A DNA stretch of 64,000 nucleotides. Origin: an uncultured SAR86 cluster bacterium. Lineage in GTDB: Bacteria; Pseudomonadota; Gammaproteobacteria; Magnimaribacterales; D2472. The number at the start of each line of letters is the position of its first letter. The first letter of the stretch is position 1. The stretch is taken from NCBI GenBank assembly GCA_902558395.1, contig CACEDS010000001.1, positions 198,180 through 262,179 of the forward strand, written 5' to 3'. The notes below the pieces were generated by a model, which saw only the letters and a program-made list of their open reading frames with translations, ran no database searches and was not told the DNA's origin. Made by a program: the position numbers and the translations under genes. This document shows positions 16,606 through 26,076 of this stretch, piece after piece.

Positions 16606-17529
16606 TTGAGTATAGTTTCAGTTAAAGACCTGTTACATGCAGGCGTTCACTTCGGTCATCAACAAAGATTCTGGAATCCTAAAATGGAAAAGTTTATTTT
16701 TGATACCAGAAAACAAATAAGCATAATAAATTTAGACATGACTCAGGAGCATCTTAGCGCTGCTGCATCAAAAGTTGAAGATATATGTTCAAAAGGTAAT
16801 AAAGTTTTATTTGTAGGTACAAAAAGATCAGCTAGCAAAACAATCAAAGAAGAAGCTTCAGCAATTGGCCTTCCTTATGTTAATAAAAGATGGTTGGGTG
16901 GAACACTAACTAATTGGAAAACAATAAGAGGCTCAATTAGAAGACTTCAAGATATTGAGGAAATGATATCTTCTGGAAGAATTGAAAAACTTATTAAAAA
17001 AGAAGCAGTAGAAATTCAAAAAGAATATACAAAACTTGAAGCTAGTGTTGGTGGCATTAAAGACATGAAAGGTTTACCCGATGCAATATTTGTTATTGAT
17101 GTTAAATATGAAAAAATTGCAGTCCTAGAAGCAAAAAAAATGGGAATACCCGTAATTGCACTTGTAGATACTAATTCTGATCCAGACGGAATTGATATGG
17201 TCATTCCTGGAAATGATGATGCAATTAGATCGATAAGACTTATAACAAAAATAATTGCTGACTCTTGTGCAAGAGGCTTAGAGTCTTCAAAAGGCTATAT
17301 GCCTAAATCAGACTCTGAAGCTCCAGTTATTCAAACGATTAAAAAGGAAGAGCCAGTTGAAGTAGAAGTTGATAAGAATGAAGAAGTTATAGAAGAACCA
17401 TTGGATGATGTATTAAAGCAAGAAACATCTGAAGACGAAAATCAATCCGAAGCACCTGAATCAGTAGAAGAAAAAGCTACAGATGAAGAACAAGTTGATA
17501 ATGATGATTCTAAAGAGGAAGAAAAATAA
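16606..17529 (+). CDS. rpsB: 30S ribosomal protein S2 with long acidic tail
   Basis: S2 binds the 30S subunit between head and body and is needed for S1 attachment. I chose TTG at 16606 because AAGGAGAA lies five bases upstream and the next residues [18 protein letters not shown] align with the E. coli start; longer frames would translate the leader hairpin. The product has 307 residues against 241 in E. coli. The conserved core (about 1-230) includes [34 protein letters not shown] and [20 protein letters not shown]. The final ~72 residues are a disordered acidic tail (30 Asp/Glu). tsf begins directly after the stop. Confidence 0.96.
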   Translation: MSIVSVKDLLHAGVHFGHQQRFWNPKMEKFIFDTRKQISIINLDMTQEHLSAAASKVEDICSKGNKVLFVGTKRSASKTIKEEASAIGLPYVNKRWLGGTLTNWKTIRGSIRRLQDIEEMISSGRIEKLIKKEAVEIQKEYTKLEASVGGIKDMKGLPDAIFVIDVKYEKIAVLEAKKMGIPVIALVDTNSDPDGIDMVIPGNDDAIRSIRLITKIIADSCARGLESSKGYMPKSDSEAPVIQTIKKEEPVEVEVDKNEEVIEEPLDDVLKQETSEDENQSEAPESVEEKATDEEQVDNDDSKEEEK

Positions 17530-17530
17530 A

Positions 17531-18388
17531 ATGGAAATTAAGGCATCTCAAGTAAAAGAATTAAGAGACATGACAGGTGTTGCAATGATGGAGTGCAAAA
17601 AAGCACTTGTTGAATGCAGTGGAGATATTGAAAAGGCTCTTGATTTGCTCAGATCAAATAGCGCGTTAAAAGCAGAGAAGAAAGCGGCCAGAGTTGCTGC
17701 TGATGGAGTGCTGAGAGTTCATGTTGGAGATGACTACTCAACATTGATTGAAATTAATTCAGAAACAGATTTTGCAGCAAAGGATGAAAACTTCATTAAG
17801 TTTGCTGATGATGTACAGAAATTTATTTCAGAAAATAAATTAACCGATATTGCTGATATTCAAGCATCTGAGGTTGAAGATAAAAGAAAAGCACTTGTTC
17901 AAACAATTGGAGAAAACATCCAATTAAGAAGACTGGAGACAATTGAATATAGCTCCGAAATGAATACTAGCTCTTATGTCCACTCAGACTCAAAGCTTGG
18001 TTCTATTGTGGTAATTTCTGGTGGCGATGAAACTTTAGCAAAAGATATTGCAATGCATGTTGCTGCATTCAATCCCTTATGTTTATCAGAGGCTGATATT
18101 GATCCAGAAATTCTTGAAAGAGAAAAGGCAATTTACATGGTTCAAGCTGAAGAATCAGGAAAGCCTCAAGAGATTATGGAAAAAATGATAGAAGGTAAGC
18201 TAAAAAGATTTCTTTCTGAGGTTTCTTTATTATCACAAAATTTTGTCAAAGATCCTGAAGTTACAATTCAAAATCTTTTAGATTCAAATAATGCAAAAAT
18301 TGAATCTTATACAAGATTAAAAGTCGGTGAAGGCATTGAAGTTGAAACTAAAAACTTTGCTGATGAGGTTGCTGAGCAGTTAAAATAA
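17531..18388 (+). CDS. tsf: elongation factor Ts
   Basis: EF-Ts regenerates EF-Tu-GTP. The 285-residue product (E. coli 283) starts at ATG 17531, one base after the rpsB TAA; longer in-frame starts would overlap the rpsB tail and are not needed. The N-terminal UBA-like domain contains VKELRDMTGVAMMECKKAL, and the EF-Tu-contacting loop appears as INSETDFAAKDENF (about 74-87). The core repeats and QNFVKDPEVTIQNLL near the end are normal. The rpsB-tsf-pyrH-frr order is the common bacterial one. Confidence 0.97.
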   Translation: MEIKASQVKELRDMTGVAMMECKKALVECSGDIEKALDLLRSNSALKAEKKAARVAADGVLRVHVGDDYSTLIEINSETDFAAKDENFIKFADDVQKFISENKLTDIADIQASEVEDKRKALVQTIGENIQLRRLETIEYSSEMNTSSYVHSDSKLGSIVVISGGDETLAKDIAMHVAAFNPLCLSEADIDPEILEREKAIYMVQAEESGKPQEIMEKMIEGKLKRFLSEVSLLSQNFVKDPEVTIQNLLDSNNAKIESYTRLKVGEGIEVETKNFADEVAEQLK

Positions 18389-18392
18389 ATTT

Positions 18393-19106
18393 ATGTCAAA
18401 TCTAAAACACCAGCGTATTCTCGTTAAATTTAGTGGAGAGTCTGTTGCCGGTGATGATGAACATGGTATAGATCCTAAAATTCTAGATCAAATGGCATCT
18501 TCAGTTGCGTCATGCAAAGAATTAGGTGCCCAAATAGGAATTGTCATAGGTGGCGGTAATCTTTTTAGAGGTGAGAAGCTAAATAAAGCAGGAATGGATA
18601 GAGTTGCAGGCGACCATATGGGTATGTTGGCTACTGTAATGAATGGTATTGCATTTAGAGATGCTCTGGAAAGAGCCGGTATTAAGACCAGAGTAATGTC
18701 TGCTATCTCAATGTCAGGAATAGTTGAACATTACGATAGAAGGCTTGCAATTCAACTATTGGATGATGGATATGTTGTAATCTTTACAGCAGGAACTGGT
18801 AACCCATTTTTTACGACTGATACGGCAGGATGCCTCAGAGCAATAGAAACTCAATCAGATTTAATGTTAAAAGCTACACGAGTTGATGGCGTTTATGATT
18901 CAGATCCTGAGATTAATGAAAATGCAGAATTTTTCCCAGAACTATCTTTTAATGATGCAATTACAAAAAATTTAAAAGTAATGGATGCTACAGCACTAAC
19001 CTTAGCTAGAGACCACAATCTTCCTATAACAGTTTTCAATGTAAATACTCAAAATGCATTAAAAGATATCATTTGCGGTGAAAAAATAGGTACGTTAATA
19101 TCATAA
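18393..19106 (+). CDS. pyrH: UMP kinase
   Basis: PyrH phosphorylates UMP to UDP as a hexamer of the amino-acid-kinase fold, an essential step toward all pyrimidine nucleotides. The 237-residue protein (E. coli 241) shows LVKFSGESVAGDDEHGID at the N-terminus, the nucleotide loop IGIVIGGGNLFRG, GDHMGMLATVMNG and FTAGTGNPFFTTDTAGCLRA, then KATRVDGVYDSDP. All are standard. It lies 4 bp after tsf and 1 bp before frr, inside one operon. Confidence 0.98.
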   Translation: MSNLKHQRILVKFSGESVAGDDEHGIDPKILDQMASSVASCKELGAQIGIVIGGGNLFRGEKLNKAGMDRVAGDHMGMLATVMNGIAFRDALERAGIKTRVMSAISMSGIVEHYDRRLAIQLLDDGYVVIFTAGTGNPFFTTDTAGCLRAIETQSDLMLKATRVDGVYDSDPEINENAEFFPELSFNDAITKNLKVMDATALTLARDHNLPITVFNVNTQNALKDIICGEKIGTLIS

Positions 19107-19107
19107 A

Positions 19108-19662
19108 ATGAACGAAATACTAAATAATGCAACCTCGAGAATGGACAAATCTATTGCATCCTTAGGTCAGGCATTTAATAAGATTAGAACTGGAAGGGCA
19201 AATCCCGCTATTTTAGATGATATCAAAGTTGACTATTATGGCAATCTGACAGTCTTAAATCAGACTGCAAGTATAAGCGTTGAAGATGGGAGATCTTTAG
19301 TTATTTCACCATGGGATAAAAGCCTCATACCTGAAATAGAAAAAGCAATATCTAATTCAAATTTGGGATTAAATCCAAGCACGTCATCTGACTTAATTAG
19401 AATTACAATGCCAGCATTAACTGAAGAAACCAGACAGGATTACATTAAACAGGCCAGAGCTGAGGCTGAGAATTCTAGAGTATCTATTAGAAATATTAGA
19501 AGAGATGCTAATCAATCAAGTAAAGAGCTACAGTCCTCAGGAGAAATATCAGAAGACGATTTAAGAAGAATAGAAGATTTAATACAAAAAGAAACGGATA
19601 AATATATCGGGCTTGTTGATTCAGAATTAAAAGCAAAAGAATCTGATCTTTTAGAAATTTAA
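19108..19662 (+). CDS. frr: ribosome recycling factor
   Basis: RRF with EF-G splits post-termination ribosomes. The 184-residue protein (E. coli 185) has the three-helix bundle and beta-alpha domain of the family: FNKIRTGRANPAILDDIKVDYYG (marker RTGRANP), LNQTASISVEDGRSLVISPWD, and the helical AEAENSRVSIRNIRRDAN segment. The start ATG follows the pyrH stop by one base. uppS begins 10 bp downstream. Confidence 0.98.
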   Translation: MNEILNNATSRMDKSIASLGQAFNKIRTGRANPAILDDIKVDYYGNLTVLNQTASISVEDGRSLVISPWDKSLIPEIEKAISNSNLGLNPSTSSDLIRITMPALTEETRQDYIKQARAEAENSRVSIRNIRRDANQSSKELQSSGEISEDDLRRIEDLIQKETDKYIGLVDSELKAKESDLLEI

Positions 19663-19672
19663 AATAAGCCTC

Positions 19673-20401
19673 ATGGCTAACTCATCAATAGATAAGCAGA
19701 AAAACATCGCCAAACATATTGCTATTATTATGGATGGTAATGGTAGATGGGCTATCTCAAATTCTCTAAATATAAGCAAAGGACACAGCAAAGGTGTTGA
19801 GATTGTTAGAGAAATAGTAGAAGAATCAGTTAAACAAAATATATCATCATTAACCTTATATGCCTTTAGTTCAGAAAACTGGTCAAGACCAAAGCCTGAA
19901 ATAGATGCAATAAAAAAACTCGTGGTAAAGGCTATTAATGAACAAGTATCAGATTTAAAAAAACAAAAAGTTAAACTTAAGTTTTTTGGTGAAATTGAAG
20001 ATTTTGGTTCAAAAATTTTATCTAAGATTGATGAAGCAGAGGCTTCAACTAGCCAATATGAACCAGTGCTGAATTTAAATGTTGCTCTTGGGTATGGAGG
20101 TAGACAAGACATAGTTAACTTGACCAAAAAAATTTCATCAAAAGTGAAAGATGGTCAAATAACCTTAGAGCAAATAGATGAGAAAATGATTTCTGAGTTT
20201 TCATCATCTCCTGTTAAAGATATAGATCTATTAATAAGAACGGGAGGAGATAGAAGAATAAGTAATTTTTTACTATATCAAATAGCCTATACTGAAATAT
20301 CATTTGTAAATAAATACTGGCCAGATTTTACAAAAGAAGATTTTGTAGAATGCATAGATAACTTTAAGACTGTGAGTAGAAGATTTGGTAAAAGAATATA
20401 A
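19673..20401 (+). CDS. uppS: undecaprenyl diphosphate synthase (cis-prenyltransferase)
   Basis: UppS adds eight isopentenyl units to farnesyl diphosphate to make the C55 carrier lipid used for peptidoglycan and LPS. The 242-residue product has the substrate loop IIMDGNGRWA with catalytic Asp21, SLTLYAFSSENWSRP, and the C-terminal RTGGDRRISNFLLYQIAYTE motif. It overlaps the next gene, cdsA, by 17 bases, which suggests coupling. The Dxr product feeding this pathway is encoded two genes downstream. Confidence 0.96.
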   Translation: MANSSIDKQKNIAKHIAIIMDGNGRWAISNSLNISKGHSKGVEIVREIVEESVKQNISSLTLYAFSSENWSRPKPEIDAIKKLVVKAINEQVSDLKKQKVKLKFFGEIEDFGSKILSKIDEAEASTSQYEPVLNLNVALGYGGRQDIVNLTKKISSKVKDGQITLEQIDEKMISEFSSSPVKDIDLLIRTGGDRRISNFLLYQIAYTEISFVNKYWPDFTKEDFVECIDNFKTVSRRFGKRI

Positions 20402-21086
20402 TTCAAATTTATTAAGACGAACCATTACAGGGTTAATAATTGTCCTGCCTTTAATCTTTATAATAATTGCAGAAAACTATTGGATTTTTTTGTCTTTAAT
20501 ATCAATTTTTTCAATAGCAGGATTTTATGAGTGGATTAAAAATAGTTTTAGACGACCGATTTTATGGGGGTTTAATTTAATTTTTATATATTTTTGGCTT
20601 TCAATTTGTCTCTTAGTTGGATTTTTGTCTGAACCTTCTTTTGCTTCAAAAGAATTTTATGATCTACATGAACTAAGCGCAGTCTCTGTATACCAAATTA
20701 TTCTTATAATAATTATTAATACAGCTCTTTTTGATATTTTTGCTTATTTTGTGGGATCGAACTTTGGAAAGCTTCATATTTCTCCAAACATAAGTCCAAA
20801 TAAAACTTTAGAGGGCCTAATAGGGGGGCTGATTGGGAATATACTGTTTGGCTTTGTGATATGTTATTCACTTGATATTAGCTATTGGTCAGTTTTAATA
20901 TGTTTTTTTGGTGGAATATTAGCTTTTTATGGAGATCTCCTTATAAGTTTTCTCAAGAGAGATAAATCAATAAAAGACACTGGCAATATCCTTCCTGGAC
21001 ATGGTGGAGTCTTAGATAGAATAGACTCTCATTTATTAGCAACACCCATAATGCTTCTATTTTTGATTTTGCTCGTTATCTTATGA
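20385..21086 (+). CDS. cdsA: phosphatidate cytidylyltransferase
   Basis: CdsA converts phosphatidic acid and CTP to CDP-diacylglycerol, the precursor of all phospholipids, in the inner membrane. The 233-residue protein has about six or seven membrane segments and the family signature in DIFAYFVGSNFGK, SPNKTLEGLIGG, FYGDLLISFLKRDKSIKDTG and LPGHGGVLDRIDS with its acidic metal ligands. It is shorter than E. coli CdsA (285). The likely start is TTG at 20385, 17 bases inside uppS; no downstream ATG precedes the first helix. The stop overlaps the dxr ATG (ATGA, 21083-21086). Confidence 0.94.
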   Translation: MVKEYNSNLLRRTITGLIIVLPLIFIIIAENYWIFLSLISIFSIAGFYEWIKNSFRRPILWGFNLIFIYFWLSICLLVGFLSEPSFASKEFYDLHELSAVSVYQIILIIIINTALFDIFAYFVGSNFGKLHISPNISPNKTLEGLIGGLIGNILFGFVICYSLDISYWSVLICFFGGILAFYGDLLISFLKRDKSIKDTGNILPGHGGVLDRIDSHLLATPIMLLFLILLVIL

Positions 21087-22246
21087 AAAATATTATTGTA
21101 TTGGGTGCTACTGGAAGTATTGGCGATAGCGTACTTAGCGTAATCAAACAAAATAAAAATAAATTAAATCTTTTAGGGATAAGCTTCAGCTCAAATATAG
21201 CTAAAGCAAAAAATATTATTAATGAGTTTAAATTAAAAAATGTATATTCAGATTCCGATGAAAGTCATAAATCTCTTAAGCATACATATGAAAATAATCA
21301 AGAATTAAATATTCTAAGAGAGAAATCTGAATTAGAGGAACTACTTAATAAAGATGATGTGGATATCATAGTATCAGCCATTTCAGGTTTTTCTGGTCTT
21401 GAAAGCACACTAATGGCAGCAAAAACTGGAAAAACAATTTTATTAGCTAATAAAGAAAGCATAGTAGTTGCAGGAGATATCGTCCTTCCAATGGCTAATA
21501 AGCATAGTACTCAGATAATACCTATTGATAGTGAGCATAACGCTATTTTTCAATGCTTAAATTCAAATAAAAATACAGATGACGTATCAAAAATAATAAT
21601 TACTGCTTCTGGAGGTCCTTTCTTAAATAAAAGAATTTCTCAACTCTCAAAGGTTACAAAAAAAGAGGCGCTAAATCATCCAAACTGGGAAATGGGGGCA
21701 AAAATAACAATTGATTCTGCTTCACTTGTTAATAAATGTCTTGAATTGATTGAAGCAAAATACTTATTTAATTTGAATGAAAAATTTTTTGATTTAGTCG
21801 TCCATCCTCAAAGCATAATTCATTCGATAGTTACCTATACTGATGGCTCAAGTATATGTCAGATGAGCAATCCGGATATGAGAGTTCCAATTGCACATGC
21901 TTTATCTGTTCATAAAAAACGTTTAAGTTTAAATTTTTCCGAAATTAATTTTTCATCACTAAAACTAACATTCCAAGATATACCTGAAGATAGATCAGAA
22001 TTGATTAATATTGCAAGAAATATATGCAATTTAGGAGGCTCATCAGGAACAATCTTTAATGCTGCTAATGAAATTGCCGTGCAAAGCTTTCTAGAAGAAC
22101 AGATAACCTTCGACAAAATATATGAGGTGATTTATAGAACTTTTGATACCATTCCAGTGTCTAAAAATATTGATATAGATACTATTTATGAAACCGACAA
22201 TCAAACACGCATAGAGGCCAAGAAGGTGGTAAAATCCATTTCTTAA
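21083..22246 (+). CDS. dxr: 1-deoxy-D-xylulose 5-phosphate reductoisomerase
   Basis: Dxr (IspC) makes methylerythritol 4-phosphate with NADPH, the committed step of the MEP isoprenoid pathway. The 387-residue protein has the Rossmann start IIVLGATGSIGDSVLSVI, ANKESIVVAGDIV, the active-site loop IPIDSEHNAIFQCL, and metal/substrate residues in ITASGGPFLNK and NHPNWEMGAKITIDSASLVNK (key part NWEMGAKITIDSA). Its ATG lies in the cdsA stop. It supplies precursors for UppS and IspB, both in this window. Confidence 0.97.
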   Translation: MKNIIVLGATGSIGDSVLSVIKQNKNKLNLLGISFSSNIAKAKNIINEFKLKNVYSDSDESHKSLKHTYENNQELNILREKSELEELLNKDDVDIIVSAISGFSGLESTLMAAKTGKTILLANKESIVVAGDIVLPMANKHSTQIIPIDSEHNAIFQCLNSNKNTDDVSKIIITASGGPFLNKRISQLSKVTKKEALNHPNWEMGAKITIDSASLVNKCLELIEAKYLFNLNEKFFDLVVHPQSIIHSIVTYTDGSSICQMSNPDMRVPIAHALSVHKKRLSLNFSEINFSSLKLTFQDIPEDRSELINIARNICNLGGSSGTIFNAANEIAVQSFLEEQITFDKIYEVIYRTFDTIPVSKNIDIDTIYETDNQTRIEAKKVVKSIS

Positions 22247-22249
22247 ATT

Positions 22250-23611
22250 ATGACAACAACAATTATATATATTGGATCATTTATAGCACTCCTTGGAGTG
22301 TTAGTTACCATTCATGAATATGGTCACTTTATTTTTGCAAGAATTTTTAAAGTTCATGTTCAAAGGTTTTCTATAGGAATGGGGCCAGTTATATATAAGC
22401 GACTTGACAAATATGGAACAGAGTTTGCAATATCTGCGCTTCCACTCGGCGGTTATGTTTCCATGATTACAAACAAATTAATAGAACTTGAACCGGAAGT
22501 AAAAGAACAATTAAGTGAAGAGCAGATCAAGAATACTTTTGACTCTAAACCTAAATGGCAAAGAGCTCTAATAATGTTTGCAGGACCTCTTGCAAACTTC
22601 TTACTATCAATTTTTATTTTTTCTTTGATTTTTTTAAATACACCAGACCCTCAAACCACAGCTGTCATTAAACGAGTGGAAAGCTCAGTAAACATGAATT
22701 CATCGAATCAATTCATTCTTCCTGGTGATCAAATAGTAGCTATAAACTCAACTATAATTTCAGATTCAAAGGATATCAACTTAGAACTTCTATCGAATGC
22801 TGGGCATACCGGAATAATCAACTTAACATTAAAAAGATCAGATATAGTTGATTTTATAAATGTTGGTATTTTAGTTGATGACTTTTTACCAACTGCAGAA
22901 TCACAAGCAAATCCATTAAGTGATTTAGGAGTTGAGGTTGAATATAAAATGAAACCTGTAATTGGTTCTATTATAAAAAATGGTCCCGCTGATAAATCAA
23001 ATTTAAAAGCTAATGATGTGATTGCTAAAATTGGAAATACTAAGATTAATTACGCAAGTGATATTAGAAATACAATATCTTCTGTTCCGAATCAAAATGT
23101 ATTAATAGATGTTTATAGAGATGGTGATTTGCTTCAATTTCCTGTGAGAGTTGGTTCATCTGAAGATATTGATGGAAATCAGATTGGTATTATTGGAGTT
23201 TCCTTTGGAACCAGTCGTTCCATTTATCAGTCTTTCTCCAAAGGCGTATATGAGACTTACAACCTCAGTGTCAAAACACTTCAGTTTATTGGCAAAATGC
23301 TCACCGGCAATATGGGTACAGAAAACCTTAGTGGCCCAATTGGTATTGCTCAAATGGCTGGTAATACAGCTCAAGCGGGTTTCCTTCCGTTTATGTACTT
23401 AATGGCATTATTAAGCATAAGTTTAGGGGTTTTAAATCTCTTACCTATCCCGGTTTTAGATGGGGGTCAGCTCACACTTTTAGGTATAGAAGCAATAAGA
23501 GGCAAACCTTTTACTGAAAGAACTGAAAATTTTATATATACAGGTGGAGCGTTAATGGTTGGAGCATTAATGATTTTTGCAATATTTAATGATGTTGCCC
23601 GTTTTTTATAG
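22250..23611 (+). CDS. rseP: site-2 intramembrane zinc protease RseP
   Basis: RseP is an inner-membrane metalloprotease that cleaves anti-sigma factors in the envelope stress response and clears signal peptides. The 453-residue product has the zinc motif H22-EYGH-26 in the first helix, two periplasmic PDZ domains (roughly 115-215 and 220-310, with KPVIGSIIKNGPADKSNLKA as the second PDZ entry) and the third zinc ligand in LLPIPVLDGGQ (Asp near 404). It sits 3 bp after dxr and 11 bp before bamA, the conserved order. No rpoE/rseA is visible here, so substrates are unknown. Confidence 0.97.
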   Translation: MTTTIIYIGSFIALLGVLVTIHEYGHFIFARIFKVHVQRFSIGMGPVIYKRLDKYGTEFAISALPLGGYVSMITNKLIELEPEVKEQLSEEQIKNTFDSKPKWQRALIMFAGPLANFLLSIFIFSLIFLNTPDPQTTAVIKRVESSVNMNSSNQFILPGDQIVAINSTIISDSKDINLELLSNAGHTGIINLTLKRSDIVDFINVGILVDDFLPTAESQANPLSDLGVEVEYKMKPVIGSIIKNGPADKSNLKANDVIAKIGNTKINYASDIRNTISSVPNQNVLIDVYRDGDLLQFPVRVGSSEDIDGNQIGIIGVSFGTSRSIYQSFSKGVYETYNLSVKTLQFIGKMLTGNMGTENLSGPIGIAQMAGNTAQAGFLPFMYLMALLSISLGVLNLLPIPVLDGGQLTLLGIEAIRGKPFTERTENFIYTGGALMVGALMIFAIFNDVARFL

Positions 23612-23622
23612 GTTTAAAATAA

Positions 23623-26040
23623 TTGAAAATTCATAAATTATATTTTTTAAGCTTTTTATTCATTTCAAGTCTTAATGCTTTTGATGAGTTTTTAGTTAGT
23701 GACATTAGGATAATTGGCCTTCAAAGAGTATCAACTGGAAGCATATTTAATGTTATTCCAATTAGCGTTGGAGATAAGATAGATATAAGAAAATCAACAG
23801 ATATCACTAGATCTCTTTTTTCTACAGAACAGTTTGACGACATTCAAATAGCCAAAGATGGAAATACTTTAATCATAAGTGTGGTTGAAAGACCTTCTAT
23901 ATCAGGAATTGATATTAATGGAAACAAGGCTATTAAAACCGAACAACTACTTGAAAGCTTAGATGGTGTAGGAATAAAAGAAGGTGAGGTCTATAAAAGG
24001 TCAACTCTAGAAAAAGTTAAATCTGAGCTAGTTAGATCATATGCTTCCAATGGAAGATATGGAGCTAATGTTGAAATAGAAGAAATCAAACAACCTAGAA
24101 ATAGACTTGAAATACAAATAGAAGTTGATGAAGGTAAAAGTGCAAAGATTGATAAAATAAACATCATTGGCAATGAAGTTTTTACCAATGAAGAGCTTTT
24201 AAAAAGTTTTGAATTATCCGAAGGCTCTTTTTTCTCTTTTCTCAATAATGACAATGCATATTCAAGAGAAAAGCTTCAAGGAGATATTGAAACTCTTGAG
24301 TCATTTTATAGAGATAGAGGTTATCTAAAATTTTCAATCGAGTCATCTCAGATCAGCCTATCAAGAGATATGAAGAAGATATTTATTAACTTTAATATTT
24401 TTGAAGGTAACAAATATACTATTTCTAATGCTGAAGTTGTAGGAGATGTTCCCATAGAAGAAGAGGTTTATTTACCCATCATTGAGTCGTTAGATAACCT
24501 AACATATTCACAAGCTCAAATTACATCAATTGAAGAGTTTTTTACCAACTTGCTAGGAAATAGGGGTTATGCATTTGCAGAAGTTAGTGGCAGCCCAGAA
24601 ATAAATGAGGATACTGATGAAGTAAAAATAATATTCTCAATCCTTCCAGGCAAAAGAACATATACAAGAAAAATTCTTTTTTCAGGAAATAATATAACCC
24701 AAGACTATGTTCTAAGAAGAGAAATGAGACAATTTGAAGGAGCATGGTCTTCAAACAATAGCATTGAAGCTGGCAAGATAAGGCTTGAAAGGCTTGGATA
24801 CTTTAAAGAAGTTGATGTTGAAACAATACCTGTACCAAATACAGATGACCAAGTTGACATCATGTACACAGTAGAAGAAGAAACAACAGGTTCTGTCGGT
24901 GGCAATATCGGATATAGTGACTTTGGCCTAATGCTAGGTTTTAATCTTCAAGAACAAAATTTTATTGGTACAGGTAATACAGTTGGTATTGGTATTTCAA
25001 AAAATATTTATAGCGAAAGTTATAATATTTCTTTCCTAGATCCATATGCAACAAAAGACGGTGTTAGCAGGGGCTTCAATCTATATTTCAGAGAAACAGA
25101 TTATGGGGAGTTTAATGTTGCAAATTACCTGAGCAACTCTTTAGGTTTTGGAATGCAATTTGGGTATCCAATCTCAGATACTCAAAGAATAAATATAGGC
25201 TTAACATATGATAAAACTGAAATAGATATTGGTACGCAGCCGGCAAGAGAAATATGGGATTTTATAAATGCTGAGGGAAGTATATTTGAAACTCTAAGCA
25301 TCCAAACATCATGGCAAAGAATAACCCTAAATAGAGGTATTTTCCCCACAGACGGCTCCTCAACTGTTCTAAGTCTTTCATCCACAATTCCTGGTGGAGA
25401 CATTGATTATGCAAGGCTAAATATAAGACAAAAATATTACCAACCAATAAGCCAAGATCTAGTATTTGGCTTCAATATTGATTTAGGCTATTTAACAGCA
25501 TTTGGTGATACCAACGAAACACCTTTTTTTCAAAATTTTTATGCTGGAGGCCCTCGCTCTCTTAGAGGATTCGAATCGAATACATTGGGCCCAAGAAGCA
25601 CAGAAGCACCTTGTTATGAATTTAATTATGAGGATGGTACATGTCCAAACCTATTAGATTTGGATGGTGATGGTATTCTTGACACCCCATATTACAATCC
25701 TTACGCAAATTCTGAATATAATAAAAGAGTTTCAATTGGAGGAAATATTAAAATTGAGGGAAGCTTACAGCTGATTTTTAAACTTCCATTCATTGAAGAT
25801 CAAAGGTCAATGAGATCTGCTTTCTTTTTTGATTTTGGAAATGTATTTTCTGACAATTGTAAAGAATATCAATTTAACTGCTATAAGCCATCAATAGATG
25901 ATTTAAGATACTCATATGGAGTTGGAGTTACCTGGATTACTGGTTTTGGTCCAATGAGTTTTGCTATATCTAAACCAACAAATGCAGGTAAATATGAAGA
26001 AACCAAGGAATTTCAATTCACTGTAGGCAATGTATTCTAA
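23623..26040 (+). CDS. bamA: outer membrane protein assembly factor BamA
   Basis: BamA is the Omp85-family core of the BAM complex that inserts beta-barrels. The 805-residue protein has a signal peptide (about 1-20), five POTRA domains (about 22-420) and a 16-strand barrel to the C-terminal Phe (FTVGNVF). The lid-loop L6 signature is L647-RGF-650. After it comes a cysteine pair (PCYEF, GTCPN) and a loop DLDGDGILD (679-687) resembling a calcium-binding loop. Start is TTG at 23623, right before KIHKLYFLSFLF. The rseP-bamA-skp order is conserved; BamE is encoded at 11317. Confidence 0.97.
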   Translation: MKIHKLYFLSFLFISSLNAFDEFLVSDIRIIGLQRVSTGSIFNVIPISVGDKIDIRKSTDITRSLFSTEQFDDIQIAKDGNTLIISVVERPSISGIDINGNKAIKTEQLLESLDGVGIKEGEVYKRSTLEKVKSELVRSYASNGRYGANVEIEEIKQPRNRLEIQIEVDEGKSAKIDKINIIGNEVFTNEELLKSFELSEGSFFSFLNNDNAYSREKLQGDIETLESFYRDRGYLKFSIESSQISLSRDMKKIFINFNIFEGNKYTISNAEVVGDVPIEEEVYLPIIESLDNLTYSQAQITSIEEFFTNLLGNRGYAFAEVSGSPEINEDTDEVKIIFSILPGKRTYTRKILFSGNNITQDYVLRREMRQFEGAWSSNNSIEAGKIRLERLGYFKEVDVETIPVPNTDDQVDIMYTVEEETTGSVGGNIGYSDFGLMLGFNLQEQNFIGTGNTVGIGISKNIYSESYNISFLDPYATKDGVSRGFNLYFRETDYGEFNVANYLSNSLGFGMQFGYPISDTQRINIGLTYDKTEIDIGTQPAREIWDFINAEGSIFETLSIQTSWQRITLNRGIFPTDGSSTVLSLSSTIPGGDIDYARLNIRQKYYQPISQDLVFGFNIDLGYLTAFGDTNETPFFQNFYAGGPRSLRGFESNTLGPRSTEAPCYEFNYEDGTCPNLLDLDGDGILDTPYYNPYANSEYNKRVSIGGNIKIEGSLQLIFKLPFIEDQRSMRSAFFFDFGNVFSDNCKEYQFNCYKPSIDDLRYSYGVGVTWITGFGPMSFAISKPTNAGKYEETKEFQFTVGNVF

Positions 26041-26076
26041 TTGAGATAAAATATCACACACCAATAAGGGGTAATT

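Noticed and set aside
19651-20127. 158-codon open frame opposite uppS
   Set aside because: Antisense to a conserved gene, no ribosome site and no family similarity; a composition shadow.
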